Source: Candidatus Bathyarchaeota archaeon (lineage in GTDB: Archaea; Thermoproteota; Bathyarchaeia; TCS64). From it: DNA of 64,000 nt. Positions within the stretch are counted from its first letter, which is position 1; each line of letters opens with the position of its first letter. The notes below the pieces were generated by a model. It was given only the letters and a program-made list of their open reading frames with translations. It was not told the origin of the DNA and did no database searches. Made by a program: the position numbers and the translations under genes. The stretch is from the NCBI GenBank assembly GCA_018396865.1, contig JAGTRB010000001.1, forward strand, positions 62,001 through 126,000, in the 5' to 3' direction. Of this stretch, positions 53,223-60,550 are shown piece by piece.

Positions 53223-54452
53223 TTAGGGTTTGATGGGGCTCAGCGACCTTATCCTCTCGACGGCGCTGGGTAGAGCCTCAAGAACGTAGTCTATCTCCTT
53301 TTCGTGGTTGAGGGGGGAGACCTTCATCAGGAGGCTTCCGTGGGCCTCCTCATACCTTCTCCCTATGGCCGAGAGGACGTGGCTTGGCTCCAGGACCCTG
53401 CTCGTGCAGGCGCTCCCGCTGGATACGTAGATCCCCCTCATGCTCAGCTCCACCGTTAGGGCCTCCCCCTCGCAGTATAGGAAGCTCATGTTCACGTTAT
53501 CCGGGGACCTCCTCTCCCCCCTCGGGCCGTTCAGCATGACGTGGCTTACCCTCTCCATTATCCCGTCGATCAATCTGTCCCTGAGCCTCGTCATCCTCAT
53601 GGTGTACTCTTCGAGGTGTTTATGCATTACCTCCACAGCCTTCGAGAACCCCACTATCCCTGGGACATTCTCCACGCCTGGCCAGAGCTTCTGGGTGCTC
53701 AGCTGGCCTTGGAGGACCGGCTCTAGCTTAACCCCCTCCCTGACATAGAGGGTTCCCACCCCTTTAGGGCCGTAGACCTTGTGGCTGCTGAAGGATGCGA
53801 GGTCCACCCCAAGCCTCTTCAGGTCTACGGGTATCCTTCCAAGGGCGTCGCAGGCATCGGTGTGGATGAGCACCCCCTCATCCTTATCCTTAACTATATC
53901 GCTCACAGCCTTCAGATCCTGTATTGTTCCTATCTCGTGGTTCACCGCCGCTACACTAACCATAAGCGTATCCCTGTCAACCTCTCTGGATAGTAGGTCT
54001 AGGTCTATGAAGCCCTCCTGGTCCACTGGTATCTTTATCACCTTGAACCCGTATCTTCCAAGCCACTCGGCTGGGAATATGACGCTGAGGTGCTCTATGC
54101 TGGAGAGGAGGATCTTCCTCTTACCATGAGGCTCCATCATCGCCGATCCCATTATGGCCAGGTTGTTCGCCTCAGTCCCCCCATGGGTGTGGACGAGCTC
54201 ATCCGTATCGCAGTTCACCGCCATGGAGATGGCGGATGTAGCCTCATAAAGGGACTGGTAGGATATCCATCCCATCATGTGGGTTATCGATGGGTGCCCC
54301 CTCCCCTCCTCCCTATAGGCCCGGATCATCGCCTCCAGGGCCTCTGGGATTATGAGGCCCGAGTTCTCATGGTCCAGGTATACCTCCCTCTCAGGCCTCC
54401 CATGGGATTCTATCAGCTCCCTCATGGATCTCGATAGGTCGCTATAGGTCAA
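53223..54452 (-). CDS. iscS: Cysteine desulfurase (NifS/IscS)
   Basis: PLP enzyme that transfers sulfur from Cys to IscU or TusA. The start is TTG 54452, whose TTGA overlaps the tusA stop codon; the longer ORF to 54683 only reads tusA out of frame. VYLDHENSGLIIPEALEAM replaces the usual YLDNAATT, a divergence in the cofactor/substrate-binding N-terminal loop. The Lys is in FSSHKVYGPKGVGTLYV and the persulfide Cys in VSSGSACTSRVLEP. About 409 residues. Operon with tusA and iscU. Confidence 0.93.
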   Translation of the reverse strand: MTYSDLSRSMRELIESHGRPEREVYLDHENSGLIIPEALEAMIRAYREEGRGHPSITHMMGWISYQSLYEATSAISMAVNCDTDELVHTHGGTEANNLAIMGSAMMEPHGKRKILLSSIEHLSVIFPAEWLGRYGFKVIKIPVDQEGFIDLDLLSREVDRDTLMVSVAAVNHEIGTIQDLKAVSDIVKDKDEGVLIHTDACDALGRIPVDLKRLGVDLASFSSHKVYGPKGVGTLYVREGVKLEPVLQGQLSTQKLWPGVENVPGIVGFSKAVEVMHKHLEEYTMRMTRLRDRLIDGIMERVSHVMLNGPRGERRSPDNVNMSFLYCEGEALTVELSMRGIYVSSGSACTSRVLEPSHVLSAIGRRYEEAHGSLLMKVSPLNHEKEIDYVLEALPSAVERIRSLSPIKP

Positions 54453-54688
54453 CCCGAGACCTCCACATATATCCTGTAAACCTCCTCGGCCCTCTCCACG
54501 CCTAGGAGCTTGTGCCCCACGTGGGAGGCCCATACCTCTATGTCCTTTGGTGCCCCCGGGTCTGTGGCAAGGAGCATGATCACCTGGCCTGGGCTTGCCC
54601 TCCTGACGGCCTCGGCTAGGGCTAGGAGGGGGCCGGGACAGGACTTGTAGCGTGCATCCACCGTTATGTCGGCCTCCAAGCATCTCAC
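54449..54688 (-). CDS. tusA: Sulfur carrier TusA
   Basis: Small sulfur-carrier protein of 79 residues. DARYKSCPGPLLALAEAV has the persulfide-carrying Cys (C17) in CPGP, and VIMLLATDPGAPKDIEVWAS is the second strand/helix. Accepts sulfur from IscS and passes it to tRNA thiolation or cofactor synthesis. It overlaps the iscS start by 4 nt (TTGA), so the two are translationally coupled. Confidence 0.94.
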   Translation of the reverse strand: MRCLEADITVDARYKSCPGPLLALAEAVRRASPGQVIMLLATDPGAPKDIEVWASHVGHKLLGVERAEEVYRIYVEVSG

Positions 54689-54692
54689 CGGC

Positions 54693-55142
54693 CTAGGATA
54701 TGAAGAGGTTAACCTCGGATTCTTTAGCCCTTCCTAGGAAGTAGGCGGCCCCTACAACATCATCCACGATCTCTACCAGATCTCCTGGATTCAAGTTGAA
54801 GAGCCCCATCGTGGTGGAGCAGGCATAGACCCTAAGCCTTCCGGTCTTCTTCCCCTCCTCGAGTACCTCCCTCCAGCCCGGCATCGAGCCTGAGATGAGG
54901 GCCCTCCTCAGCTCCTCCTCGTGGATCTTGTAGTCTGAGCTGACCTCAGAGGACTCATGCCCCCTCCTCAGGGCTAGGAGCCCCCACGTGGTGAAGAAGA
55001 GCTCAGCCTCCCAGTTCATCACCGCGGCCGTGCTCGCCAGGGTAACTGCGGGGAACAGCTTATCCACCCTGTCCGAGGCCACTATTATGGATATCCTGGG
55101 AGTCTTATCGCCTTCTGCGGTATTGGGCTGCTCTCTAATCAT
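54693..55142 (-). CDS. DsrE/DsrF-like peroxiredoxin-family protein
   Basis: 149 residues. ISIIVASDRVDKLFPAVTLA starts the DsrE fold, WEAELFFTTWGLLALRRG follows, and the Cys at C108 in LRVYACSTTMGLFNL is the conserved sulfur carrier. It is the first gene of the sulfur-relay/Fe-S operon, 4 nt before tusA. TusA-DsrE pairs are known to exchange sulfur. Its promoter is shared with the divergent regulator gene. Confidence 0.88.
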   Translation of the reverse strand: MIREQPNTAEGDKTPRISIIVASDRVDKLFPAVTLASTAAVMNWEAELFFTTWGLLALRRGHESSEVSSDYKIHEEELRRALISGSMPGWREVLEEGKKTGRLRVYACSTTMGLFNLNPGDLVEIVDDVVGAAYFLGRAKESEVNLFIS

Positions 55143-55155
55143 CTCCGGCCTTGAA

Positions 55156-55176
55156 TATTTAACATCGTTAAATATA
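55156..55176. promoter_or_regulatory. Palindromic operator in the shared divergent promoter
   Basis: ATATTTAAC-ATC-GTTAAATAT is a perfect 9-bp inverted repeat with a 3-nt spacer. It lies between the dsrE start (55142, minus) and the regulator start (55211, plus). Each arm overlaps a TATA-like TTAAATAT for one of the two genes, so a bound dimer would block both promoters. Confidence 0.65.
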
Positions 55177-55210
55177 TAAACTTAACCCCAACATAAATAA
55201 TCTGACCTAG

Positions 55211-55606
55211 ATGAAGCCCCCCTGCACCGTCGTGGTCCTATACCTCCTCCCCACCCTCAGGATGCTGATAATGAGAGACCTCGTCGAGAGGCATGGCCTG
55301 AGGAAGATAGAAGCCTCTAAGAGGGTGGAGCTCACCCCCGCGGCCATCACCCAGTACCTGAAGGGCAAGAGGGGGATGGCCCTCTTAGAAGAGATATCCA
55401 GATCAGATAGGGCCATGGCGATGATCTCAGAAATGGCCGAAGCCCTAGCAAGGGAAGAAATGCATTCGGAAGATCTGATCGAGAAAATATGTATGGCGTG
55501 TAACGAAATAAGATCTAAAGGAGTTATTTGTCAAACACATAAGAAAGAATATAAAACTATAAAGGAATGTAGAATATGCTTAGACCGAAATTTATGTGAA
55601 AATTAA
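55211..55606 (+). CDS. HTH transcriptional regulator with C-terminal Cys cluster
   Basis: 131 residues. The DNA-binding part is a helix-turn-helix at about 33-50 (KRVELTPAAITQYLKGKRG). The C-terminus carries six Cys (C94, C97, C107, C120, C123, C129), which could bind an Fe-S cluster or zinc. It is divergent from the dsrE-tusA-iscS-iscU operon over a 68-bp region with a palindrome. A regulator of sulfur or Fe-S supply, sensing the cluster it controls, is the obvious reading, like IscR in bacteria but unrelated in sequence. The last 40 codons are AT-rich. Start ATG is leaderless. Confidence 0.78.
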   Translation: MKPPCTVVVLYLLPTLRMLIMRDLVERHGLRKIEASKRVELTPAAITQYLKGKRGMALLEEISRSDRAMAMISEMAEALAREEMHSEDLIEKICMACNEIRSKGVICQTHKKEYKTIKECRICLDRNLCEN

Positions 55607-55705
55607 AAAATGACATTATTGCCTAATTAAAGAATATTGAGAAAATATAATAATTGCCTTCCAGATAGATAAAAATTTATAAATTTATTGTTAAGATCCT
55701 ATGTC

Positions 55706-56272
55706 ATGAGCGGAGTCGAGCCCTTCCTATTATATGTTAGCAAGAGGTTCCTAGATAAGGCCTCAAAGAGCTTCAAGTTGGGCCTTATAGTCAGGAGGCC
55801 CTTGGTGGAGATCCTGAAGAAGATCGATGTGGACTTCAAGGAGCTCGACAGGGATGAGGCGAGGTCGGCCCTTGAGGGGATAGCAGAGGCGAAGGGCCTG
55901 ACCGTCACCGCCAGCCAGCTCGTTAAGTCCCTCGCACTGGCTTTCCTCCTACCCACAGGCCTCTTCTACGCCACCCTTAAGAAGGTCTACTACAGGGCCG
56001 GAATAGAGACCGAGGGCTTCATAATCCTAGAGTTCCTAGCCGAGATACCCCGGGCCCTGAGAGCCTCCCTCTTCTACGACCTCTGGCTTGTCGTTCCAAA
56101 AACTCCAGAGGGGGCCGGGGATGCGAAGAGGTTGGTAAAGGCCGTGGTGGAGATGGTCGAGGCCCCGCCGATAACCGCTGAGGAGTGGAGGGAGGCGGAG
56201 CCCATAAGGGAGAAGCTGGCTGGGAGGCTTGATGTCAAGGGCCTCAATGAGAATCTATGGACATCACTATGA
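55706..56272 (+). CDS. Conserved-looking hypothetical protein
   Basis: About 188 residues from ATG 55706. Mostly helical, with two mildly hydrophobic stretches (LVKSLALAFLLPTGLFYATL, RALRASLFYDLWLVV) and charged ends. It may associate with membrane or form a helical bundle. Codon use matches the chromosome core, so it looks genuine. I recognise no family. TTG 55688 would add six residues. No operon partner. Confidence 0.55.
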   Translation: MSGVEPFLLYVSKRFLDKASKSFKLGLIVRRPLVEILKKIDVDFKELDRDEARSALEGIAEAKGLTVTASQLVKSLALAFLLPTGLFYATLKKVYYRAGIETEGFIILEFLAEIPRALRASLFYDLWLVVPKTPEGAGDAKRLVKAVVEMVEAPPITAEEWREAEPIREKLAGRLDVKGLNENLWTSL

Positions 56273-56407
56273 CATTAACGAGGTGGAATGGATTTTTCAA
56301 CATCACCGGGGATAATGCCGACTGGGGGCTGAGGTTTTTTAGGAAGGAGGTAAGATTAGGGTAAATCCTCCCCCCTACTTTTAAATTTTCTATGAGTTTA
56401 GGTTACC

Positions 56408-57508
56408 GTGGTGAAGATGTTGATCGGACATTCAAGTCTGGCGTCTCTCCCCATTTTAAGAGAGTATAGGAGCCGGCGGATCTCAAGCTATGATAGGACA
56501 GGGGGGAATATGGATCTATGGATCATTAAGGGTGGGGAGAGAAAGGTTCTAGCAGATATTGAGGGGCCTGCCTGCATCAAGCACATATGGATGACCCTGG
56601 GGCTGCCACAGGAAGACTACCTTCGAAGGATAGTATTGAGGTTTTACTGGGATGGAGCTGGTGAGCCCAGCGTGGAATGCCCTATCGGCGACTTCTTCGG
56701 GTTGGGACATGGGATCAGGAAAAACTTCGTCTCCCTCCCCCTCCAGATGAGCCCTCAGGAGGGTAAGGGGTTCAACTCCTGGTGGCCCATGCCCTTCCGC
56801 AGAAGGGCGATCATAGAGGTTGAGAATCAGGGGGATCATGACTACGGGCACTATTTCTACATAGACTATGAGCATTACGGGTCGGAGAGGATGGTTGAGG
56901 GGTTGGCCTACTTCCACGCCCAGTGGAGGCGTGAATTGGATACGGACGGATGGGCCTACAGGGATAGGCTGAGCCTCCACTCGATGAGGGAGGATCCGAG
57001 ATGGTACAATGTGGATGGTAGAGACAACTACATCATCCTCGAGGCTGAGGGGGATGGGATCTACTGCGGAGCACACCTGGACATAGACTGCTTCTGCAGA
57101 AACCCAGATGACTGGTATGGAGAGGGCGATGACATGGTCTTCATAGATGGGGAGGAGTGGCCCCCCTCAATACACGGAACAGGGACTGAGGACTGGTTCA
57201 ACTGCGCCTACTGCCCGAGGGAGGAGTACCAGGCGCCATACCATGGGGTCATCCTCTACAGCGGCACAAGAACATGGCCGTGGAGGAGGAAACAGACCGT
57301 ATATCGGTACTACATCGAGGACCCCATAAGGTTCCATAAAAGCATAAGGGCTACGATAGAGCATGGACACGCAAACACCCTGAGCCTAGACATATCCAGC
57401 ACAGCCTACTACTATCTCAAGGAGCCGAGGAGGGGCGGACCCCCACTCGCACCGGCTGCTGAGAGGCTTCCAAGGCCCGATGAGGAGGAATACAAACCAG
57501 AGAGATAA
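56408..57508 (+). CDS. DUF2961/GH172-family protein
   Basis: 366 residues resembling DUF2961, now glycoside hydrolase family 172 (difructose dianhydride/arabinofuranosidase type). Motifs in order: KHIWMTLGLP (about 58), VECPIGDFFGLGHG (about 95), PFRRRAIIEVENQG (about 135), and GTGTEDWFNCAYCPREEYQA (about 255). There is no signal peptide, so a cytosolic role in sugar turnover is likely. The start could be ATG 56408 or 56417. Monocistronic, with a TATA-like TTTTAAATTTTC upstream. Confidence 0.85.
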   Translation: MVKMLIGHSSLASLPILREYRSRRISSYDRTGGNMDLWIIKGGERKVLADIEGPACIKHIWMTLGLPQEDYLRRIVLRFYWDGAGEPSVECPIGDFFGLGHGIRKNFVSLPLQMSPQEGKGFNSWWPMPFRRRAIIEVENQGDHDYGHYFYIDYEHYGSERMVEGLAYFHAQWRRELDTDGWAYRDRLSLHSMREDPRWYNVDGRDNYIILEAEGDGIYCGAHLDIDCFCRNPDDWYGEGDDMVFIDGEEWPPSIHGTGTEDWFNCAYCPREEYQAPYHGVILYSGTRTWPWRRKQTVYRYYIEDPIRFHKSIRATIEHGHANTLSLDISSTAYYYLKEPRRGGPPLAPAAERLPRPDEEEYKPER

Positions 57509-57558
57509 AAATTATAAGCATACTTGAAAGGTCTCTCGCAAGAATAGAATAAAATAAT

Positions 57559-58608
57559 TCAATTTTTTCCTCTCCTAAGCTTCACCTGTGTTATATCCTC
57601 AACGGGATCTATGAATCTAACCCTCAACCTCTTATCCGGGGGGACTATCAATCTAGGTCTCCCCAAAACCTCGAATCTATATAGAGTCGATTTATACCAG
57701 TTTATCCCCTCATTCCCCTTCACAGTTATCCCAAGGTCTTCAACGATCCTGTGGATATGATCCTCATAGTTGACCTCACCATAACTCATGGGGTATATGG
57801 AGAACCCCCTTATCACATCCGTCAATAGGCAGTTCATCCTCGAGAGCATCCTCTGAGCCTCAAACCATTTCCTAGGAGAGGCCTCCAGATAGGTCAAACC
57901 TATGTAGCCAGCCCCATCCTCGTGAAGGCAGGCAACCCCCCTGGAGATGAAGGCCCTGAGGCCGCTGAAGGTCTCAAGCGGCTCGGAGGAAAACACGTCA
58001 AACCCCCCGACAAGGTCATCCGGCAGTGGGTCAGCTACGTTGTACTTCCTGAACTCTATGTCGAGGCCATGCCTGGCAGAGACGCTCGTTATGAAGGAGC
58101 CGAGCCTCTCATCGATATCCAAAACTGTTATCCTGGATGGGAGGCCTGTGAGGGATAGGGCTACGCTGAGAAGGTCGTCGTCGCCTAAGAGTATAAAGCT
58201 CCTATCCCTGAGGTCCCCGTAGAGGCTCATGAGGGCGATCCTGGCGACCACCTCCTCCTCCAGCATGTATCCCTGGAAATATCCGGGGTTCGGGGTGGGC
58301 CTATCCTTCACGATGGCTTTGAACTCCTCCACCAAACGCCTGAGCTCCCCATCAAAGAGGATCCCCTTCCCCAGACATCTGGGGCATATCTCCACCCAGG
58401 GTCTGAGGCCTCCCCCACCTATCTCCCTGCGACCCTTCTCGGTGAGGTATAATCCCTCCTCATCAGCCTCAACCATCCCTTCCCGGATCAGTTTCCTGAG
58501 GATCTCGATGAAATCCTTCAATGGAAAGTTTATAGCGTCCAGAAGCTCCCATATGGTTCTCTTCGAGACCGCAAGCTCATCCAGTATTTTTCGCTCCCAC
58601 CTTCTCAT
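57559..58608 (-). CDS. bpsA: N4-bis(aminopropyl)spermidine synthase (branched-chain polyamine synthase)
   Basis: Aminopropyl transferase making branched polyamines that stabilise DNA and RNA at high temperature; 349 residues. An N-terminal winged-helix-like part (about 1-70) and CPRCLGKG (zinc-like) precede the Rossmann core with ILLGDDDLLSVALSLTG (about 140), TVLDIDERLGSF and GGFDVFSSEPLETFSGL. These match BpsA (COG1568/DUF43). It overlaps speD, which supplies decarboxylated SAM, by 32 nt, so the two are an operon. Confidence 0.94.
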   Translation of the reverse strand: MRRWERKILDELAVSKRTIWELLDAINFPLKDFIEILRKLIREGMVEADEEGLYLTEKGRREIGGGGLRPWVEICPRCLGKGILFDGELRRLVEEFKAIVKDRPTPNPGYFQGYMLEEEVVARIALMSLYGDLRDRSFILLGDDDLLSVALSLTGLPSRITVLDIDERLGSFITSVSARHGLDIEFRKYNVADPLPDDLVGGFDVFSSEPLETFSGLRAFISRGVACLHEDGAGYIGLTYLEASPRKWFEAQRMLSRMNCLLTDVIRGFSIYPMSYGEVNYEDHIHRIVEDLGITVKGNEGINWYKSTLYRFEVLGRPRLIVPPDKRLRVRFIDPVEDITQVKLRRGKN

Positions 58609-58951
58609 AGAGGTTCCTCCTGATTACCCTCCTCTCCGCCACCTTGGGCTGAAACTCCTCTACGAGAAGCTCATAGGCTATATGGGCAGGCTCTTCACCC
58701 CCACAGGAGAAGATGTCTAGGGCGACATACCCATACTCAGGCCATGTATGGACGCTGAGATGAGATTCAGCTAGGAGGTATACGGCGGAGACACCGTAGG
58801 GCTCGAACTGGTGGAAGCTTGAGGAGATGGCCCTAAAGCCGGATCTGGAGACAACTCTATCCAGTATCTCCCGGGTCCTCTCCACCCGGGAGATCTTCTC
58901 CTGGTCCACGCCGAGGAACTCGGCGAGGATGTGGATGCCCATATCGAACAC
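58577..58951 (-). CDS. speD: S-adenosylmethionine decarboxylase proenzyme (pyruvoyl)
   Basis: Self-cleaving pyruvoyl decarboxylase that makes the aminopropyl donor for polyamines; 124 residues. The cleavage site is E62-S63 in YLLAESHLSVHTWPEYGY, and C83 lies in LDIFSCGG. Cleavage yields alpha and beta chains with a pyruvoyl group on the new alpha N-terminus. Some crenarchaeal paralogues decarboxylate arginine, which cannot be excluded by eye. Overlaps bpsA; leader carries a hairpin. Confidence 0.93.
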   Translation of the reverse strand: MFDMGIHILAEFLGVDQEKISRVERTREILDRVVSRSGFRAISSSFHQFEPYGVSAVYLLAESHLSVHTWPEYGYVALDIFSCGGEEPAHIAYELLVEEFQPKVAERRVIRRNLYEKVGAKNTG

Positions 58952-58988
58952 CCACCCTACTCCTCAGGCTTAGGGAGGCCCATTGAAG

Positions 58989-59013
58989 GTCTATATGCCG
59001 CAGGGGCATAGAC
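58989..59013 (-). promoter_or_regulatory. Leader hairpin of speD-bpsA
   Basis: In the speD leader, GTCTATGCC pairs with GGC-AT-ATAGAC around a 5-nt loop, giving 9 bp with a 2-nt bulge. A minus-strand TATA element TTTAAAAATAATT (59051-59063) places the transcript start near 59030, so the hairpin sits mid-leader (leader about 79 nt). Confidence 0.4.
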
Positions 59014-59246
59014 AGCCTATCCTCTATCCTCATGAACCGATTCGATGAGAAATTATTTTTAAATTTTTTGGTTAAGATGGAAATTATTAGAATGGTAATG
59101 TCATATAAGAATGATGTGAAAAGGCTTAGAGTCGAATATTTCAACAAAATTAGATATATTCATTAATTTATTATTTATTTTGTTCTATCTATCTTTCAGT
59201 CAAATGATTGGAAAAAATTTAAGCGTGTTTTTAAAGCTCTTTGGAT

Positions 59247-59540
59247 ATGACTTCTAAGCCAAACGGATTTATGGGGAAGATTCTCAAGGTAGATCTCTCA
59301 ACTGGAAGATTAAAGGTAGAATCTCTGTCCAAGGAGGTCGCAAAGAAATACCTTGGGGGAAAGGGATACTCCGTATACCTACTCTATAGGTATTTGAAGG
59401 AATTTATCTCCATGGGTATCCATCCTGCTGAGATAGATCTCCTGGGCCCAGAGAATGTTCTAATCTTCTCCACAGGCACGGGCACGGGGATCTCCGTACG
59501 GGGGCATCATGTGATGGCTTTGAGGTATCCCTTAACCCTT
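59247..59540 (+). pseudogene. Aldehyde:ferredoxin oxidoreductase, N-terminal fragment
   Basis: FMGKILKVDLSTGRLKVESL, KKYLGGKGYSVYLLYRYL and LGPENVLIFSTGTGTGISVR are the first ~95 residues of the tungsten AOR family (normally ~600). After MALRYPLTLS the sequence stops matching and passes into the end of the opposite-strand DUF5320-like gene. The rest of the gene, including the W-pterin and Fe-S sites, is absent. It is a truncation relic made by a rearrangement at about 59,540. Confidence 0.75.
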
Positions 59541-59804
59541 TCCAAGCATAGATCTCAGTTCCCTTATTCTCGCCTCTACGTCGCTGATCTCCCTCTCCAG
59601 CCCAGCCCTCTCCTCTTCCAACATCTTCTTATAGTCCTCTAGGGCCGCCAACTCCTCCTCAGGAGATTGAGGCGGAGCCGGTGGACCCATCGGAGGGAGG
59701 TAGATGTAGGGATAGGTATATGGTGGAGGGTAGGCGTACATGCCAGGATAAGGGGGATAGAGATACCAGTATTGGTATCTCCTCATCCTCCTTGGCCAAG
59801 ACAT
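59532..59804 (-). CDS. DUF5320-like small Tyr/Pro-rich protein with coiled coil
   Basis: 90 residues. The N-terminal half is Tyr/Pro-rich (YWYLYPPYPGMYAYPPPYTY) and the C-terminal half is a coiled coil (EELAALEDYKKMLEEERAGL and on to VEARIRELRSML). That is the layout of DUF5320 proteins that occur with DUF134 regulators. The last codons (LGKG and stop) are antisense to the AOR fragment, so the native 3' end may have been replaced. It is the last gene of the minus-strand run. Confidence 0.7.
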   Translation of the reverse strand: MSWPRRMRRYQYWYLYPPYPGMYAYPPPYTYPYIYLPPMGPPAPPQSPEEELAALEDYKKMLEEERAGLEREISDVEARIRELRSMLGKG

Positions 59805-59822
59805 CCTCAGCTCACCTCACCA

Positions 59823-60017
59823 CTATCCCATGTAGGGTATTGGTGGAGCTGGGTAGCTCGGCCAGAGGTATGGGGCATAGGCTCCACCGTAGAGGGGGAG
59901 GCCGTACCCTGGACGGGCCCACCACCACCTCGGCAGCCATGGGAACCTGGCGCAGGCCCATTGGCTGGTCGGATATCCCCGGGGCCATCCGCCATATCCC
60001 GCTCCCCTCCCTAGCAT
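59823..60017 (-). CDS. Small Gly/Trp/Tyr-rich protein
   Basis: 64 residues rich in Gly, Trp, Pro and Tyr (GAGYGGWPRGYPTSQWACAR, PRWWWARPGYGLPLYGG). It starts at an ATG directly after the TAG of the upstream small ORF, in the same frame, so the two could once have been one gene. It lies 18 nt before the DUF5320-like gene. Composition fits surface or metal-handling proteins of the DUF5320 type; function unknown. Confidence 0.55.
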   Translation of the reverse strand: MLGRGAGYGGWPRGYPTSQWACARFPWLPRWWWARPGYGLPLYGGAYAPYLWPSYPAPPIPYMG

Positions 60018-60134
60018 CTAACCCGGCCTCTGCCATGGGGGCAGATGGCTGAATGGGCCTCTTCCGGGCCATGCTCCGCTCCAGCCGGTCCATCCTCGGC
60101 CTCTGCCTCTCCAACCCCATGCCATTCCTCTCAT
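60018..60134 (-). CDS. Small Gly/Arg/Trp-rich protein, first of run
   Basis: 38 residues (MRGMAWGWRGRGRGWTGWSG and GPFSHLPPWQRPG). The PFSHLPPWQRPG end is typical of the small proteins accompanying DUF134/DUF5320 loci. Starts at ATG 60134 after a GAGGTGA ribosome-binding site. Too short for most gene callers. It ends in TAG, followed immediately in frame by the next ORF's ATG. Confidence 0.5.
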   Translation of the reverse strand: MRGMAWGWRGRGRGWTGWSGAWPGRGPFSHLPPWQRPG

Positions 60135-60142
60135 TCACCTCA

Positions 60143-60188
60143 ATTTTGTGCTTATTCACGTTTTCAATTATGTGAAAAAACACAAAAT
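60143..60188. promoter_or_regulatory. Paired GTG-N6-CAC operators in a nested inverted repeat
   Basis: ATTTTGTG (60143-60150) and CACAAAAT (60181-60188) enclose TTCAC (60155-60159) and GTGAA (60172-60176), with 4-nt spacers on both sides and 12 nt in the centre: a fully symmetric 46-bp element. It can also be read as two palindromes, GTGCTTATTCAC (60148-60159) and GTGAAAAAACAC (60172-60183), 24 nt apart. It adjoins the shared TATA ATATTTAAA between the small-protein run and the DUF134 gene. Confidence 0.65.
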
Positions 60189-60220
60189 ATTTAAACCTTA
60201 CTCATAAACCCGATAAGGGG

Positions 60221-60550
60221 ATGTGGAGGCACAGGAGGAGGTGCGGAGGGAGAGGCAGAACACCGAAGCCGGTTATGGTAGGGATGGCGCCATCCATCGA
60301 GGGCCTCCAGCCCATCCCGGTGAGAAACCCCGAGCCGATACAGCTGGATATGGCTGAGCTTGAGGCCTTCAGGCTGGTCGACCTAGAGGGACTATCACAG
60401 GAGGAGGCGGGCATGAGGATGGGGATCTCAAGGGGGACCGTTTGGAGGCTGGTTCAGAGCGCGAGGAGGAAGGCGGCACAGGCCCTAAGCGAGGGGAGAC
60501 CCATAGTCATCACCCCTCCAAACTCACAGGTAAACCGCCCCTCTCAATGA
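60221..60550 (+). CDS. DUF134-family DNA-binding regulator
   Basis: 109 residues. RRRCGGRGRTPKPV opens the family. The helix-turn-helix DLEGLSQEEAGMRMGISRGTVWRLVQSARRK (about 64-95) is the sigma-70 region-4-like motif of DUF134 (COG1342). Members are linked to DUF5320 and dinitrogenase iron-molybdenum-type small proteins in archaea and clostridia, suggesting control of metal or Fe-S handling. Here it is divergent from three small DUF5320-type genes, with paired palindromes between. Leaderless start. Confidence 0.88.
   Translation: MWRHRRRCGGRGRTPKPVMVGMAPSIEGLQPIPVRNPEPIQLDMAELEAFRLVDLEGLSQEEAGMRMGISRGTVWRLVQSARRKAAQALSEGRPIVITPPNSQVNRPSQ

Noticed and set aside
54453-54683. N-terminal extension of the cysteine desulfurase frame
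   Set aside because: It reads tusA out of frame; the TTGA overlap start at 54452 fits operon coupling and family length.
59823-60134. Pyrrolysine readthrough at the TAG between the two small ORFs
   Set aside because: An ATG follows the TAG directly, TAG ends other genes here, and no Pyl genes are visible.
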